From positions 1 to 28,760 of the forward strand of contig JAHQWS010000238.1 in the NCBI GenBank assembly GCA_029856295.1: a DNA stretch of 28,760 nt, in the 5' to 3' direction. The notes beneath the pieces are model-generated. The model was not told the origin of the DNA. It saw only the letters and a list, made by a program, of their open reading frames with translations, and did no database searches. How positions within the stretch are numbered: the first letter of the stretch is position 1; each line of letters begins with the position of its first letter. Positions 7,700 to 15,698 of this stretch are shown here, piece after piece. The stretch is from Promethearchaeia archaeon (GTDB taxonomy: Archaea; Asgardarchaeota; Lokiarchaeia; Sigyniarchaeales; SOKP01). A program made the position numbers and the translations under genes.

Positions 7700-9238
7700 A
7701 TGTCGAAAGTAAAAGATGCCTATAAGGAAATAGAAGGAGCTGTTGGATCTGATTATATCACCGATAAGGATTTCATGAAAGCTGCTTATTCCCGAAATGT
7801 CGATCCCGCGTTTCCAGACCGATGGGCAGATATGATCGTTAGACCTGAAACTACAGAAGAAGTTTCAGAAATAGTTAAGGTTGCAAATAAGTACAAGATT
7901 AAAATGGTACCTCGTGGTGGAGGAGCTGATTTAGTAGGAGGTTCAGTAACAGAAGGTGGGATTCTTTTGGATCTTACACGCATGAATCGCATCTTGGAAA
8001 TTAATGAAGATGATTACTATTGTGAGGTTGAATGTGGAATTACATGGGGTAATTTAGTCTCCGTATTGCATACTAAAGGATATACTACTGGAGTTCTTGG
8101 TCCCGGAAGCGGATATGCTGCCACAATTGGTGGAGGTCTGTCTAATGCCACTGCGGGATTTGGTTCTACTAAATACGGTTTAGTGCCAGATATTTGTTTA
8201 GGAGTTGAAGTGGTTCTCCCTAATCCTCAAGGAACTATAATAAGAACAGGTTCTGCCGCGAATAAATATGCAACTCCTTTCTGTCGGTATGGTGTCGCCC
8301 CAGATTTTACAGGTTTGTTCATGGGAGATGTTGGTACAATGGGTATAAAAACCAAGGCATTTTTAAGATTATTTCCATATGCCCCTTATAGAGCTCAACG
8401 TAATTATATTTTTAATAAAAATGATTGGCAAAAAGTTTTCGAAAAGGGTCATGAATTAAGGAAACATGTAGGCGATGCGATATGTGATTTAGTAGCTTAT
8501 CCACTTTTGGTAGTTTTACTTGCTTCAGGAAATGTTGATCCTAAGTTTAAGCCCCCAAAAAGACCCAAATTGAAGGGTCCCGTTTTTTCGATTCGATTAG
8601 AAGCATTTGATGAGAGAATAATGGATATTTATTTAGAACAAATCGATAAAATCATGACAAAAGACGAGGTTGCTCGTCCCTTTGAATTTCAGGAAGTTAA
8701 TTTAGAAGCAGAATTATCAAAAAATTGGAGATTTACATTGAAATATGGATTTAACTTTTTTCATTGGGCAATTTCTCCTAGTCCAACAAGAATAAGCCTT
8801 ACGACCTGTCATAAAATTCCCATTTCAACTCTTCCGGGAATTGCTAGTCAAAGTGGAGAATTTTATAAGAAGCATAAAGAGGAATTTCCACCGGGAAATG
8901 TAGATTTATTAGCAATGATCTTAATGTTTTTACCTAATGGGAATTTGGTGGTTGTTGGAGGGATGCATTCTGAAAATATTGATGAGGAACGGGAAGCTGC
9001 GATGAATATCTGGCATAAAAAATTACGCCATCAAGTTCATTACGGAGGAGTACATTATTGGTTAGGTGAGTCAATATCACAATCCATCGTGGAAGCTGGC
9101 GCATATACTCCCGAATTTTTACAATTCTTTAAAGATATAAAGAAAACCGTTGATCCGAATTATCTATTAAGTCCAAATAAATTCCATTTATATAGTTATG
9201 AATATGATACTTCACAACATATTGTAAAGGATGAATAA
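7700..9238 (+). CDS. FAD-linked oxidase 1 (PCMH/VAO-type flavoprotein)
   Basis: A 512-residue protein of the FAD-binding PCMH (vanillyl-alcohol oxidase, GlcD-like) superfamily. The FAD domain covers about residues 20-230, with VRPETTEEVSEIVKVANKY, MVPRGGGADLVGG and a G-rich ATIGGGLSNATAG loop; the C-terminal cap ends in the usual DPNYLLSPNKF. It should oxidise a hydroxy or related group on an acyl or alcohol substrate and hand electrons to an Fe-S partner. I chose the ATG at 7700 over a GTG at 7691 because GGTGAT (7690-7695) lies four bases before it and the paralogue aligns from the same residue. The ferredoxin-nitroreductase gene follows after 16 bases and is its likely redox partner. A paralogue lies at 15699-17234. 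Confidence 0.87.
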   Translation: MSKVKDAYKEIEGAVGSDYITDKDFMKAAYSRNVDPAFPDRWADMIVRPETTEEVSEIVKVANKYKIKMVPRGGGADLVGGSVTEGGILLDLTRMNRILEINEDDYYCEVECGITWGNLVSVLHTKGYTTGVLGPGSGYAATIGGGLSNATAGFGSTKYGLVPDICLGVEVVLPNPQGTIIRTGSAANKYATPFCRYGVAPDFTGLFMGDVGTMGIKTKAFLRLFPYAPYRAQRNYIFNKNDWQKVFEKGHELRKHVGDAICDLVAYPLLVVLLASGNVDPKFKPPKRPKLKGPVFSIRLEAFDERIMDIYLEQIDKIMTKDEVARPFEFQEVNLEAELSKNWRFTLKYGFNFFHWAISPSPTRISLTTCHKIPISTLPGIASQSGEFYKKHKEEFPPGNVDLLAMILMFLPNGNLVVVGGMHSENIDEEREAAMNIWHKKLRHQVHYGGVHYWLGESISQSIVEAGAYTPEFLQFFKDIKKTVDPNYLLSPNKFHLYSYEYDTSQHIVKDE

Positions 9239-9254
9239 CAGAGGTATATAAATT

Positions 9255-10274
9255 ATGCCATTGGAAAAATTTCAAGATATTTTGCGGCCTGATATGGAAC
9301 ATGTCCATATGGGAGTAATGAAAGTCGACCATGATAAATGTAACAAGTGCGGGTTGTGTATTAAAAACTGCCCATTTCGAGCGTGGGAACTAGATGAAGG
9401 TGGCTTTCCAGCAATGAAAGAACAGTATGAATGTTTTAGCTGTTATAATTGTAAGGTGGCCTGTCCTTCGGATGCAATCATAATAGTCGAACCTTACCAC
9501 GTAACTGAAGGGTATTGGAAAACTGATTCTTATCCTCTACTTGCTAAAATGCCTCTTGAGCCTAAGGATGAGGATGGAAATCCTACGGAATGGAATGCCA
9601 TCGAAAGTGCAATTTATGAGCGAAGGAGTGTGAGAAATTTCAAGGATAAACCCATACCTGAGAGTTTAATTCAGAGGGTTTTGGAAGCGGGAAGATTTGC
9701 ACCTAGTGCGGGGAACTGCCAACCTTGGAAGTTTATTGTTATTACCAATAAAGCTTTGATTAAAGAAATCGAAAAGGGAGTTACAGGTATTTTAGAGTTC
9801 TTTTATGCGGCCTATAAAAGTGATAAAATGGTACAGAATCTCGTACCTCTAATTGAGGGGCCTCCTTTTACGCCAGGTTCCGTTGATCCACGAGTTATCT
9901 TAGGAGGAGTAGGATCTGTTGTTAGAAACAAGGAAGAGATGAGTGTTGCTTTAAGTGCTCCAGTAATAATCCTCATCCTCGGTGACGAAAGGGCTATTGC
10001 CGGTCCTGCTTTGAATATCGGTATATGCGGGCAGAATATGAATTTAGTGGCTAACTCATTAGGAATTAAAGCTTGTTGGAATGGATTTATAGCGAATATA
10101 ATTAATACCTTGCCTCCTTTAAAGAAAAAATTAGGTATTAAATCCCCATGGACCGCCGTCACAAGCTTTTGTATCGGTTATCCTGCATTCAAACAAGAAG
10201 GAATTGTGCCACGTGAATATAGACCAGTGACATGGTTCCGGGAAGGAGCAGATGGTCCTGAAATACAGGAATAA
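9255..10274 (+). CDS. 2[4Fe-4S] ferredoxin-nitroreductase fusion protein
   Basis: A 339-residue two-part protein. The N-terminal third is a bacterial-type ferredoxin with two CxxCxxCxxxC clusters: Cys29, 32, 35, 39 and Cys60, 63, 66, 70. From about residue 113 follows a nitroreductase domain, with AIYERRSVRNFKDKPIPESL, then FAPSAGNCQPWKF for FMN binding, and a Gly-rich insert near residues 195-225. Electrons would pass between the FMN and ferredoxin-like clusters. Starting 16 bases after FAD-linked oxidase 1, with GAGGT before the ATG, it probably accepts electrons from that flavoprotein or links it to a soluble carrier. The physiological substrate is unknown. It differs from the free-standing nitroreductase at 2634-3209. 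Confidence 0.87.
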   Translation: MPLEKFQDILRPDMEHVHMGVMKVDHDKCNKCGLCIKNCPFRAWELDEGGFPAMKEQYECFSCYNCKVACPSDAIIIVEPYHVTEGYWKTDSYPLLAKMPLEPKDEDGNPTEWNAIESAIYERRSVRNFKDKPIPESLIQRVLEAGRFAPSAGNCQPWKFIVITNKALIKEIEKGVTGILEFFYAAYKSDKMVQNLVPLIEGPPFTPGSVDPRVILGGVGSVVRNKEEMSVALSAPVIILILGDERAIAGPALNIGICGQNMNLVANSLGIKACWNGFIANIINTLPPLKKKLGIKSPWTAVTSFCIGYPAFKQEGIVPREYRPVTWFREGADGPEIQE

Positions 10275-10307
10275 ATTATATAGAATTAATTTTACTTAAA
10301 TATTTTA

Positions 10308-10315
10308 TTTTTTTT
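10308..10315 (+). terminator. T-run after ferredoxin-nitroreductase gene
   Basis: Eight T residues about 35 bases past the stop and just before the TATA box of the ligase 1 gene; this suggests the transcription unit ends here. Confidence 0.35.
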
Positions 10316-10346
10316 AAGAATTTTAAATCAGTAAATTAAGAATTGT

Positions 10347-10354
10347 TTTATAAA
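10347..10354 (+). promoter_or_regulatory. TATA box of acyl-CoA ligase 1 gene
   Basis: TTTATAAA lies 41 bases before the ATG at 10395, so the leader would be about 15 bases and would just hold the AGGA Shine-Dalgarno at 10384-10387. Confidence 0.45.
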
Positions 10355-10394
10355 AATAAATTAATGAAAAAAATGAGAAAAATAGGAAATTAAT

Positions 10395-12071
10395 ATGTCA
10401 GCCAAAAAATTGAGAATTACAGCAAAAACTACTTTTAATGATGTCATAAAGAACAAAGCAGAAACTATAGGCGACAGGGTTTTTTTAACCTACATAAGAG
10501 ATTTTGACAAAGGTATCGATGAAAAGTATACTTATCTTGATATGCATCTGCAATCTAATAGTGTAGGAAATGGGTTATCTAAGTTAGGTGTAGGCAAGGG
10601 CACTGGAATTTCTTTAATGGAAATTAATTGTCCCGAGTTTTTATACACATTATTCGCCACATTTAAGCTTGGTGCATATGTGGTTTTAATAAATACTGCT
10701 TTTAGGGGTGCAACTTTACAGTATATCATTGATCACAGCGATAGTGAGGTCTTAATAATACACTGGAGCATGCTTGAGCAATATTTAAATATTAAAGATC
10801 AGCTACCGAAAATCAAGCAAGTCATAGTTGATGCTAGTAAGGCACCGGATAATTTTACAATCCCACATGGAATGATACCGTTACAAGAATTAATGAAAGC
10901 ACCAGATAATGATATTGAAGCAGAGATTGATTTTGATGAAAAAGCAATGCTTATGTATACGTCTGGAACGACAGGTCCTCCCAAAGCAACAACGTTTTTC
11001 TATAAAAAATTTATTGCAGGACAAAGTCTTCAAATATTTACTGCTCTTCCAATGGTAATAGGGTGTACAAGTAAGGATGTTTATTTTACTTGTTTACCTT
11101 TATTTCATGGTAATGCACTTCAAATAACAACACTTCCAGCTTTTATATCCGAATTTCAGGTTGTTCTTTCAAAAAGATTCAGTGCGAGCCGTCATTGGGA
11201 TATTTGTAGAAAATATAATGTAACTATTTTTAATACACTCGGAGCGATGCCACAATTTTTATTAAAACAACCTAAACGTCCTAACGATGGAGAAAATAAT
11301 GTTCGGGTAGTCGTTTCTGCTGCTTGTCCTAAGGAAATGATCGATCCCTTTGAGAAGAGATATAATGTAACCGTTAAAGAATTTTATGGTGCTGTTGATG
11401 GAGGCGGATACTTGCTTGGACCTTTCTTTGAGAAAGGACCTATTCCAGTCGGTACAATGGGTAAGCCTTTGCCTGGTACCTTTGCGGATATCATGGATGA
11501 AGCTGGTAATCTGCTAGGACCTGATGAAGTTGGAGAATTAGTCTTTTTAGTAGATAAAAAGGAACTTGATCAGAGAAAAGTCGCCTATTATAAGGATGAA
11601 GACTCCTCCAAAAAAAAAATTCGAGAAGGAAAAGACGGACAATTATGGTTCCATACCGAAGATCTAGCCTCAAAAGATAAAGATGGTTGGTTCTATTTTG
11701 TGGATCGGAAAAAGGACGCCATCAGGCGTAGAGGGGAGAATATTTCACCTTGGAGCATTGAATGTGTAATTAACCAACATGAAAAAGTCTTGGAGTCGGC
11801 CGCTTATGCCGTTAAATCTTCTGAATACGCAGAAGATGAAGTCATGGTTTCAGTTGCGTTAAAATCGGGTGAGAACATGACCCCCGAAGAATTGCTTGAT
11901 TTTTGTCAAGATAAAATGGCATACTTTATGATACCGAAATATATAGATTTTATTGATGAACTTCCGAAAAGCGAAGTTCATAGAACATTAAAACAAATTC
12001 TAAAAGAACGAGGAGTGACAGAAACAACTTTTGATCGAGAAAAAGAAGCTTATATTATAAAAAGAGATTAA
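10395..12071 (+). CDS. AMP-forming acyl-CoA ligase 1 (CaiC-like)
   Basis: A 558-residue member of the ANL adenylating superfamily. The ATP-binding P-loop MLMYTSGTTGPPKA begins at residue 185, EFYGAVDGGG is the A5 region, and HTEDLASKDKDGWFYFVDRK followed by RRRGENISPWSIE is the hinge region. It should convert a carboxylic acid, ATP and CoA to acyl-CoA, AMP and PPi. Two departures stand out: the usual TGD triad reads TED, and the C-terminal catalytic Lys position (PKTxxGK) holds Arg530 (PKSEVHRTLK). I recall many CaiC-like ligases with Arg at this place, so activity is still likely. It is a close paralogue of ligase 2 (20698-22371), sharing the same N-terminus and the same end (DREK...Y.-KRD). 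Confidence 0.88.
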   Translation: MSAKKLRITAKTTFNDVIKNKAETIGDRVFLTYIRDFDKGIDEKYTYLDMHLQSNSVGNGLSKLGVGKGTGISLMEINCPEFLYTLFATFKLGAYVVLINTAFRGATLQYIIDHSDSEVLIIHWSMLEQYLNIKDQLPKIKQVIVDASKAPDNFTIPHGMIPLQELMKAPDNDIEAEIDFDEKAMLMYTSGTTGPPKATTFFYKKFIAGQSLQIFTALPMVIGCTSKDVYFTCLPLFHGNALQITTLPAFISEFQVVLSKRFSASRHWDICRKYNVTIFNTLGAMPQFLLKQPKRPNDGENNVRVVVSAACPKEMIDPFEKRYNVTVKEFYGAVDGGGYLLGPFFEKGPIPVGTMGKPLPGTFADIMDEAGNLLGPDEVGELVFLVDKKELDQRKVAYYKDEDSSKKKIREGKDGQLWFHTEDLASKDKDGWFYFVDRKKDAIRRRGENISPWSIECVINQHEKVLESAAYAVKSSEYAEDEVMVSVALKSGENMTPEELLDFCQDKMAYFMIPKYIDFIDELPKSEVHRTLKQILKERGVTETTFDREKEAYIIKRD

Positions 12072-12107
12072 CCAGCTCGTAAATTTCTTAATTTTAAAAA
12101 CCTAAAA

Positions 12108-12115
12108 TTATAAAT
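12108..12115 (+). promoter_or_regulatory. Possible TATA box of thiolase 2 gene
   Basis: TTATAAAT preceded by CCTAAAA; the predicted transcript start near 12138 would leave a 30-base leader with a GTGGA Shine-Dalgarno before the ATG at 12168. Confidence 0.38.
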
Positions 12116-12167
12116 TTATTTTATGCTAAATACTTTTTAATAGTAAAATCGAAAAAAGTGGAAAAAC

Positions 12168-13415
12168 ATGAGTGATACGGTATACGTATATAGTGTTGGA
12201 ATGACAAAATTCGGTAAATTTCTTGATAAAGGTATAAAAGATTTAACAGGTGAAGCCCTTAAATCCCTCAAAAATGATGGCGAGATAAGCTTTAGTGAGA
12301 TCGAATCAGCATGGTTTTCTAATGCCGCGTGGGGTATGTATGAATTTCAGCACAGTATAAGAGGGCAAGTGGCACTTTCCGCTAATAAGATTGATAAGAT
12401 ACCCATAATAAATGTAGAAAATGCATGCGCCAGTGGGAGTACCGCGTTCCATGGAGCGTGGATGGCGATAAAATCTGGCCTGTATGATTGCGTTTTAGCT
12501 ATTGGTGCAGAAAAAATTTACCACGAAGATCGTAAAAAGATGATGGGCGGGTTTATCACATACACGGATGTGGAAAAAACACGAAATCTTATAGAACAAC
12601 TAAAACAAATGGCGGAAAAAGAGAAGGCAAAGAAAGCTAAAGAACAGGGAACTGAAGAAACAAAAGGAAAAAAAGGTGGCCATTCTGCGTTCATGGATCT
12701 CTATGCTATGGCAGCTCGTAATCATATGAAAAAGCATGGGACGACTAAACGGCAATGTGCTGTTGTAGCAGCAAAGAATCATAATAATTCAACCTTAAAT
12801 CCGCTAGCTCAATATACTTTTCCTATGACTGTTGAAGAAGTCATGGAGGATTATGAAGTTGCGTATCCTCTAACAAGGTCAATGTGTGCACCTGTCGGAG
12901 ATGGCGCTGCGGCAGCAATTTTATGCTCTGAAAAATTCTTAAAAGAGCATCCAACTGATAGAGCTGTTTTAATACGAGCATCCGTTTTAAAATCTGGATC
13001 ATGGCGAACAGATGATGTTGCCAAACGAGCTTCTAAAACCGTCTATGAAATGGCTGGACTTAGTCCTCAAGATATAAATGTCGCAGAGGTTCATGATGCT
13101 ACAGCTTTCGGTGAAATTCACCAAATCGAACAAATGGGATTCTGCCCTATAGGGCAGGGAGGGCCATTTACGGAGAGTGGAGCAACTGCGCTTGATGGAA
13201 AAATTCCAGTTAATCCCAGTGGAGGTTTACTTTCCAGGGGTCATCCTATAGGCGCCTCAGGATTGGCACAATTATATGAATTAGTGGTTCAATTACGAGG
13301 TGAAGCGGGTAAAAGACAAGTTAATGACCCTAAATTTGCTCTAGCGGAAAATGGAGGGGGAACCATTGGTTTCGGAGAAGCGGCTTTGTGTGTTCATATT
13401 CTAGAAAAAATTTAA
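12168..13415 (+). CDS. Thiolase 2 with lysine-rich insertion
   Basis: A 415-residue SCP-x-type thiolase. The nucleophile Cys87 lies in VENACASGS, a His in AEVHDATAFGE and another in GGLLSRGHPIGASG, so the catalytic set is complete. Between residues about 144 and 171 it carries an extra charged loop rich in Lys and Glu (EKEKAKKAKEQGTEETKGKK) that thiolase 1 lacks; it falls next to the loop domain that shapes the acyl pocket. No DUF35 gene is adjacent, which is unusual for this type, so it may borrow the partner encoded at 6007-6372. GTGGA lies six bases before the ATG. It stands between two acyl-CoA ligase genes. Confidence 0.88.
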   Translation: MSDTVYVYSVGMTKFGKFLDKGIKDLTGEALKSLKNDGEISFSEIESAWFSNAAWGMYEFQHSIRGQVALSANKIDKIPIINVENACASGSTAFHGAWMAIKSGLYDCVLAIGAEKIYHEDRKKMMGGFITYTDVEKTRNLIEQLKQMAEKEKAKKAKEQGTEETKGKKGGHSAFMDLYAMAARNHMKKHGTTKRQCAVVAAKNHNNSTLNPLAQYTFPMTVEEVMEDYEVAYPLTRSMCAPVGDGAAAAILCSEKFLKEHPTDRAVLIRASVLKSGSWRTDDVAKRASKTVYEMAGLSPQDINVAEVHDATAFGEIHQIEQMGFCPIGQGGPFTESGATALDGKIPVNPSGGLLSRGHPIGASGLAQLYELVVQLRGEAGKRQVNDPKFALAENGGGTIGFGEAALCVHILEKI

Positions 13416-13566
13416 TTTTAATATTAAGAAATTAATTCTTTTTTATTTACTGATTTTTTAAATATTTTTCCAAATAAAACCAGAAAATATTTTTCCTATA
13501 ATTATAAGCCTATTTGACATTCACATCACTATTTTCAATATTTTCACGTCTTCAAACACAAAAACC

Positions 13567-13574
13567 TTTATATA
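13567..13574 (+). promoter_or_regulatory. TATA box of the AbrB-ligase fusion gene
   Basis: TTTATATA preceded by AAAAACC (BRE-like). The intergenic region 13416-13660 (245 bases) is otherwise AT-rich and holds no gene. Transcription would start near 13596, leaving a leader of roughly 65 bases, longer than elsewhere in the window. Confidence 0.5.
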
Positions 13575-13660
13575 GGAAAAAAAACAAAAAAACACTAACG
13601 AAAAAATTTTGAGTTTACTACCAAAATTTACGGTCGTAAAACAAAAAACCTCAGCAAAAA

Positions 13661-15508
13661 ATGAGAAGAGCAAAGGGAAAAATTACCAGAAAAAAATCTG
13701 GTGGTGGCGGCTACGAAAGCATTTGGATTTATGTTCCAAGTAAAATTGCCAAAGATAGCTCTTTTCCCTTTTCAAATAAAGAGGACGTAAATATAGAGGT
13801 AATCGATGATACATTAGTAATAAGTAGAAGGGATGAGCTTTTTGATATCATTGAAAGATACGGAATAGAAAATGCCACGATTCCGAAATTATTACAGAAA
13901 AAAGCATTAGAAAACAAGGATAGACCGTTTCTCCTTTTTAAAGATGAGTCTTTTTCATATCAAGAAATACATTCAAATTCAAACCGTATTGCCCATGGCC
14001 TCCTGAATATAATTAAAAAGTTGAAATTAAGAAGGCCTAAAATTTCCGTCATGCTTCCAAATTGTCCGGAATATATATTTTGTTGGTTTGGAATTATTAA
14101 AACTGGTAGCGTCTATGTAGCAGTAAACACATATTACAGAGGCCAATTACTGGAATATATATTATTAAATAGCGATACCGAAATTTTAATATTGGATTAC
14201 GAATATTTTGAACAATTTAGAGAAATCTACGACAAAATAACGAAAATAAAGGCTATTATTCTACGAAATGCCCCTATAGATTTCGATTTTAAGGAAAAAT
14301 ATGTTGATTTTAAAGAAATTTTTACTTCGAATGAAAGAAATCCAAAAATAATTGTTAAACACTGGCACTCGATGGAAATTAACTATACTTCTGGAACTAC
14401 TGGAAAACCAAAAGGAGTATTATATAGAAATCATTTCGTTCTAACAGGAATTAATATCGGAAAAGAATTAGTGGATATAGGACTTAACCAAGCTCATTTA
14501 ATTTATTGCCCTTTACCTTTATATCAACTATCTGCGCAGTATTGGGCTATTCTACCAGCAATGTTTTATAATGCTTCGGTTCTCATTACTGAGAAATTTG
14601 ATCCTTCAACCTTCTGGGATGATATTAAACAATATCATCCCACAGGTTTGTTATATTTTGGAATGTATTTATCTGATTTATTAAACCAACCGCCAAGGGA
14701 TAATAATAGAACTCATTCAATCAAATGGGCTTTTGGCTCTGGGGCATCTATAAATATATGGGAGAAATTCGAAAGAAGATTTAATATTCCGATATTTGAA
14801 ATATGGACTCTTGCAGAAGCTATTGGAATTACAATTAATAAATTAGGATCTAAAGGCGGAAAACTTGGTTCAATAGGGAAATCAGTAAGCGGATATGAGC
14901 TTAATATTGTCGATCCACAGGGGAATACATTACCGCCCGGACCCAATAGTGTGGGAGAAATTATATCCAGATGTAGATTGCCAATTTCTTGGGACTATTA
15001 CAAACTAACGGAAGAAAACTTAAAAAACGAAGGAAAAAATAGGTGGATTCCTACAGGCGATTACGGTTACAGAGATAATGATGGATATGTTTATTTCATA
15101 GGAAATAAATCAAATCTCATCAACAAAAATGGAGAAACAATATTTGCAAACCGGATAGAAAATATCGTGAATACACATCCCGACATACTCGAATCTGCTG
15201 CCTTTGGAATACCAAGTGAGGAAAGACTTGATGAGGAAATAAAGCTTTGTGTTGTACTAAAAGAAGGGAGCAATCTCTCTCATGAGGGTTTATATAACTT
15301 TTTAATCCAAAACATGGCATTCTTCATGGTTCCCAGATATATTGAATATAAACAACAATTACCTAGATCAAGTAATTTAATGATTCAAAAATTTGCATTG
15401 AAAAAAGAATGGGAGAGTAATAAAACAAAAAAAAGTACATGGGATGCCCAAATAAAAGATTTAATCCAATTAAAGAAAGAAGATAATAAATTAGAGGTAT
15501 TTGATTAA
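13661..15508 (+). CDS. AbrB-like domain fused to AMP-forming acyl-CoA ligase (ligase 3)
   Basis: A 615-residue protein in one uninterrupted frame. Residues about 6-57 look like a SpoVT/AbrB swapped-hairpin domain: a basic K-I-T-R-K-K start, YVPSKIAKDS in place of the usual IPKEIR-type turn, and EDVNIEVIDDTLVISRRDE as the closing strands. From about residue 60 comes a ligase of the ANL superfamily: P-loop NYTSGTTGKPKG at 241-252, IWTLAEAIGIT, then TGDYGYRDNDGYVYFIGNKS. The C-terminal catalytic Lys position is Met574 (PRSSNLMIQK), which should weaken the adenylation step. AbrB folds bind DNA or form antitoxins; whether this one does, or only dimerises the enzyme, is open. No Shine-Dalgarno is seen before the ATG at 13661. 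It is more distant from ligases 1 and 2 than they are from each other. Confidence 0.82.
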   Translation: MRRAKGKITRKKSGGGGYESIWIYVPSKIAKDSSFPFSNKEDVNIEVIDDTLVISRRDELFDIIERYGIENATIPKLLQKKALENKDRPFLLFKDESFSYQEIHSNSNRIAHGLLNIIKKLKLRRPKISVMLPNCPEYIFCWFGIIKTGSVYVAVNTYYRGQLLEYILLNSDTEILILDYEYFEQFREIYDKITKIKAIILRNAPIDFDFKEKYVDFKEIFTSNERNPKIIVKHWHSMEINYTSGTTGKPKGVLYRNHFVLTGINIGKELVDIGLNQAHLIYCPLPLYQLSAQYWAILPAMFYNASVLITEKFDPSTFWDDIKQYHPTGLLYFGMYLSDLLNQPPRDNNRTHSIKWAFGSGASINIWEKFERRFNIPIFEIWTLAEAIGITINKLGSKGGKLGSIGKSVSGYELNIVDPQGNTLPPGPNSVGEIISRCRLPISWDYYKLTEENLKNEGKNRWIPTGDYGYRDNDGYVYFIGNKSNLINKNGETIFANRIENIVNTHPDILESAAFGIPSEERLDEEIKLCVVLKEGSNLSHEGLYNFLIQNMAFFMVPRYIEYKQQLPRSSNLMIQKFALKKEWESNKTKKSTWDAQIKDLIQLKKEDNKLEVFD

Positions 15509-15566
15509 AAAAAATTAAAATTTTACGCAATAAAATTTAAATAATTTAAGGTTAAAATCTAAAAAA

Positions 15567-15609
15567 GGTGAACATACTGTCAAAAATTAAAGAAGTCTTT
15601 TACATTTAG
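15567..15609 (+). pseudogene. Remnant of a duplicated FAD-linked oxidase gene start
   Basis: GGTGA at 15567-15571 is followed five bases later by CTG-TCA-AAA-ATT-AAA-GAA, which would read x-S-K-I-K-E-V-F-Y-I before a TAG at 15607. The true gene 120 bases downstream starts x-S-K-V-K-N-A-Y, and its paralogue at 7700 starts M-S-K-V-K-D-A-Y. The run of A residues before the Shine-Dalgarno is shared too. I read it as a decayed partial duplicate of the gene's start; a short leader peptide is another possibility. Confidence 0.4.
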
Positions 15610-15687
15610 TAAAAGATGAGGAATAAGTGTTAATATTAAATAAAAAAAAAATAAATAACATTATCAGATCTAATTAAAAAAAAAAAA

Positions 15688-15692
15688 GGTGA
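15688..15692 (+). promoter_or_regulatory. Shine-Dalgarno deciding an ATA start for FAD-linked oxidase 2
   Basis: GGTGA lies six bases before ATA-TCA-AAA-GTA at 15699. An in-frame TGA at 15690 overlaps it, so no upstream start exists, and the next ATG (15774) is 25 codons into the region conserved with the paralogue. Confidence 0.65.
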
Positions 15693-15698
15693 AATACA

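Noticed and set aside
12600..12782. Frameshift suspected from the lysine-rich stretch in thiolase 2
   Set aside because: The frame is unbroken and the conserved thiolase sequence resumes in register on both sides, so it is an insertion, not an error.
13142..13157. A perfect 16-bp palindrome CTGCCCTATAGGGCAG
   Set aside because: It lies inside the thiolase 2 gene and encodes the conserved CPIGQG segment; codon constraint explains it well enough, and there is no promoter or gene end near it.
15508..15698. Possible insertion sequence or att site between ligase 3 and FAD-linked oxidase 2
   Set aside because: No inverted terminal repeats, target duplication or transposase coding; the only structure is the decayed gene-start copy.
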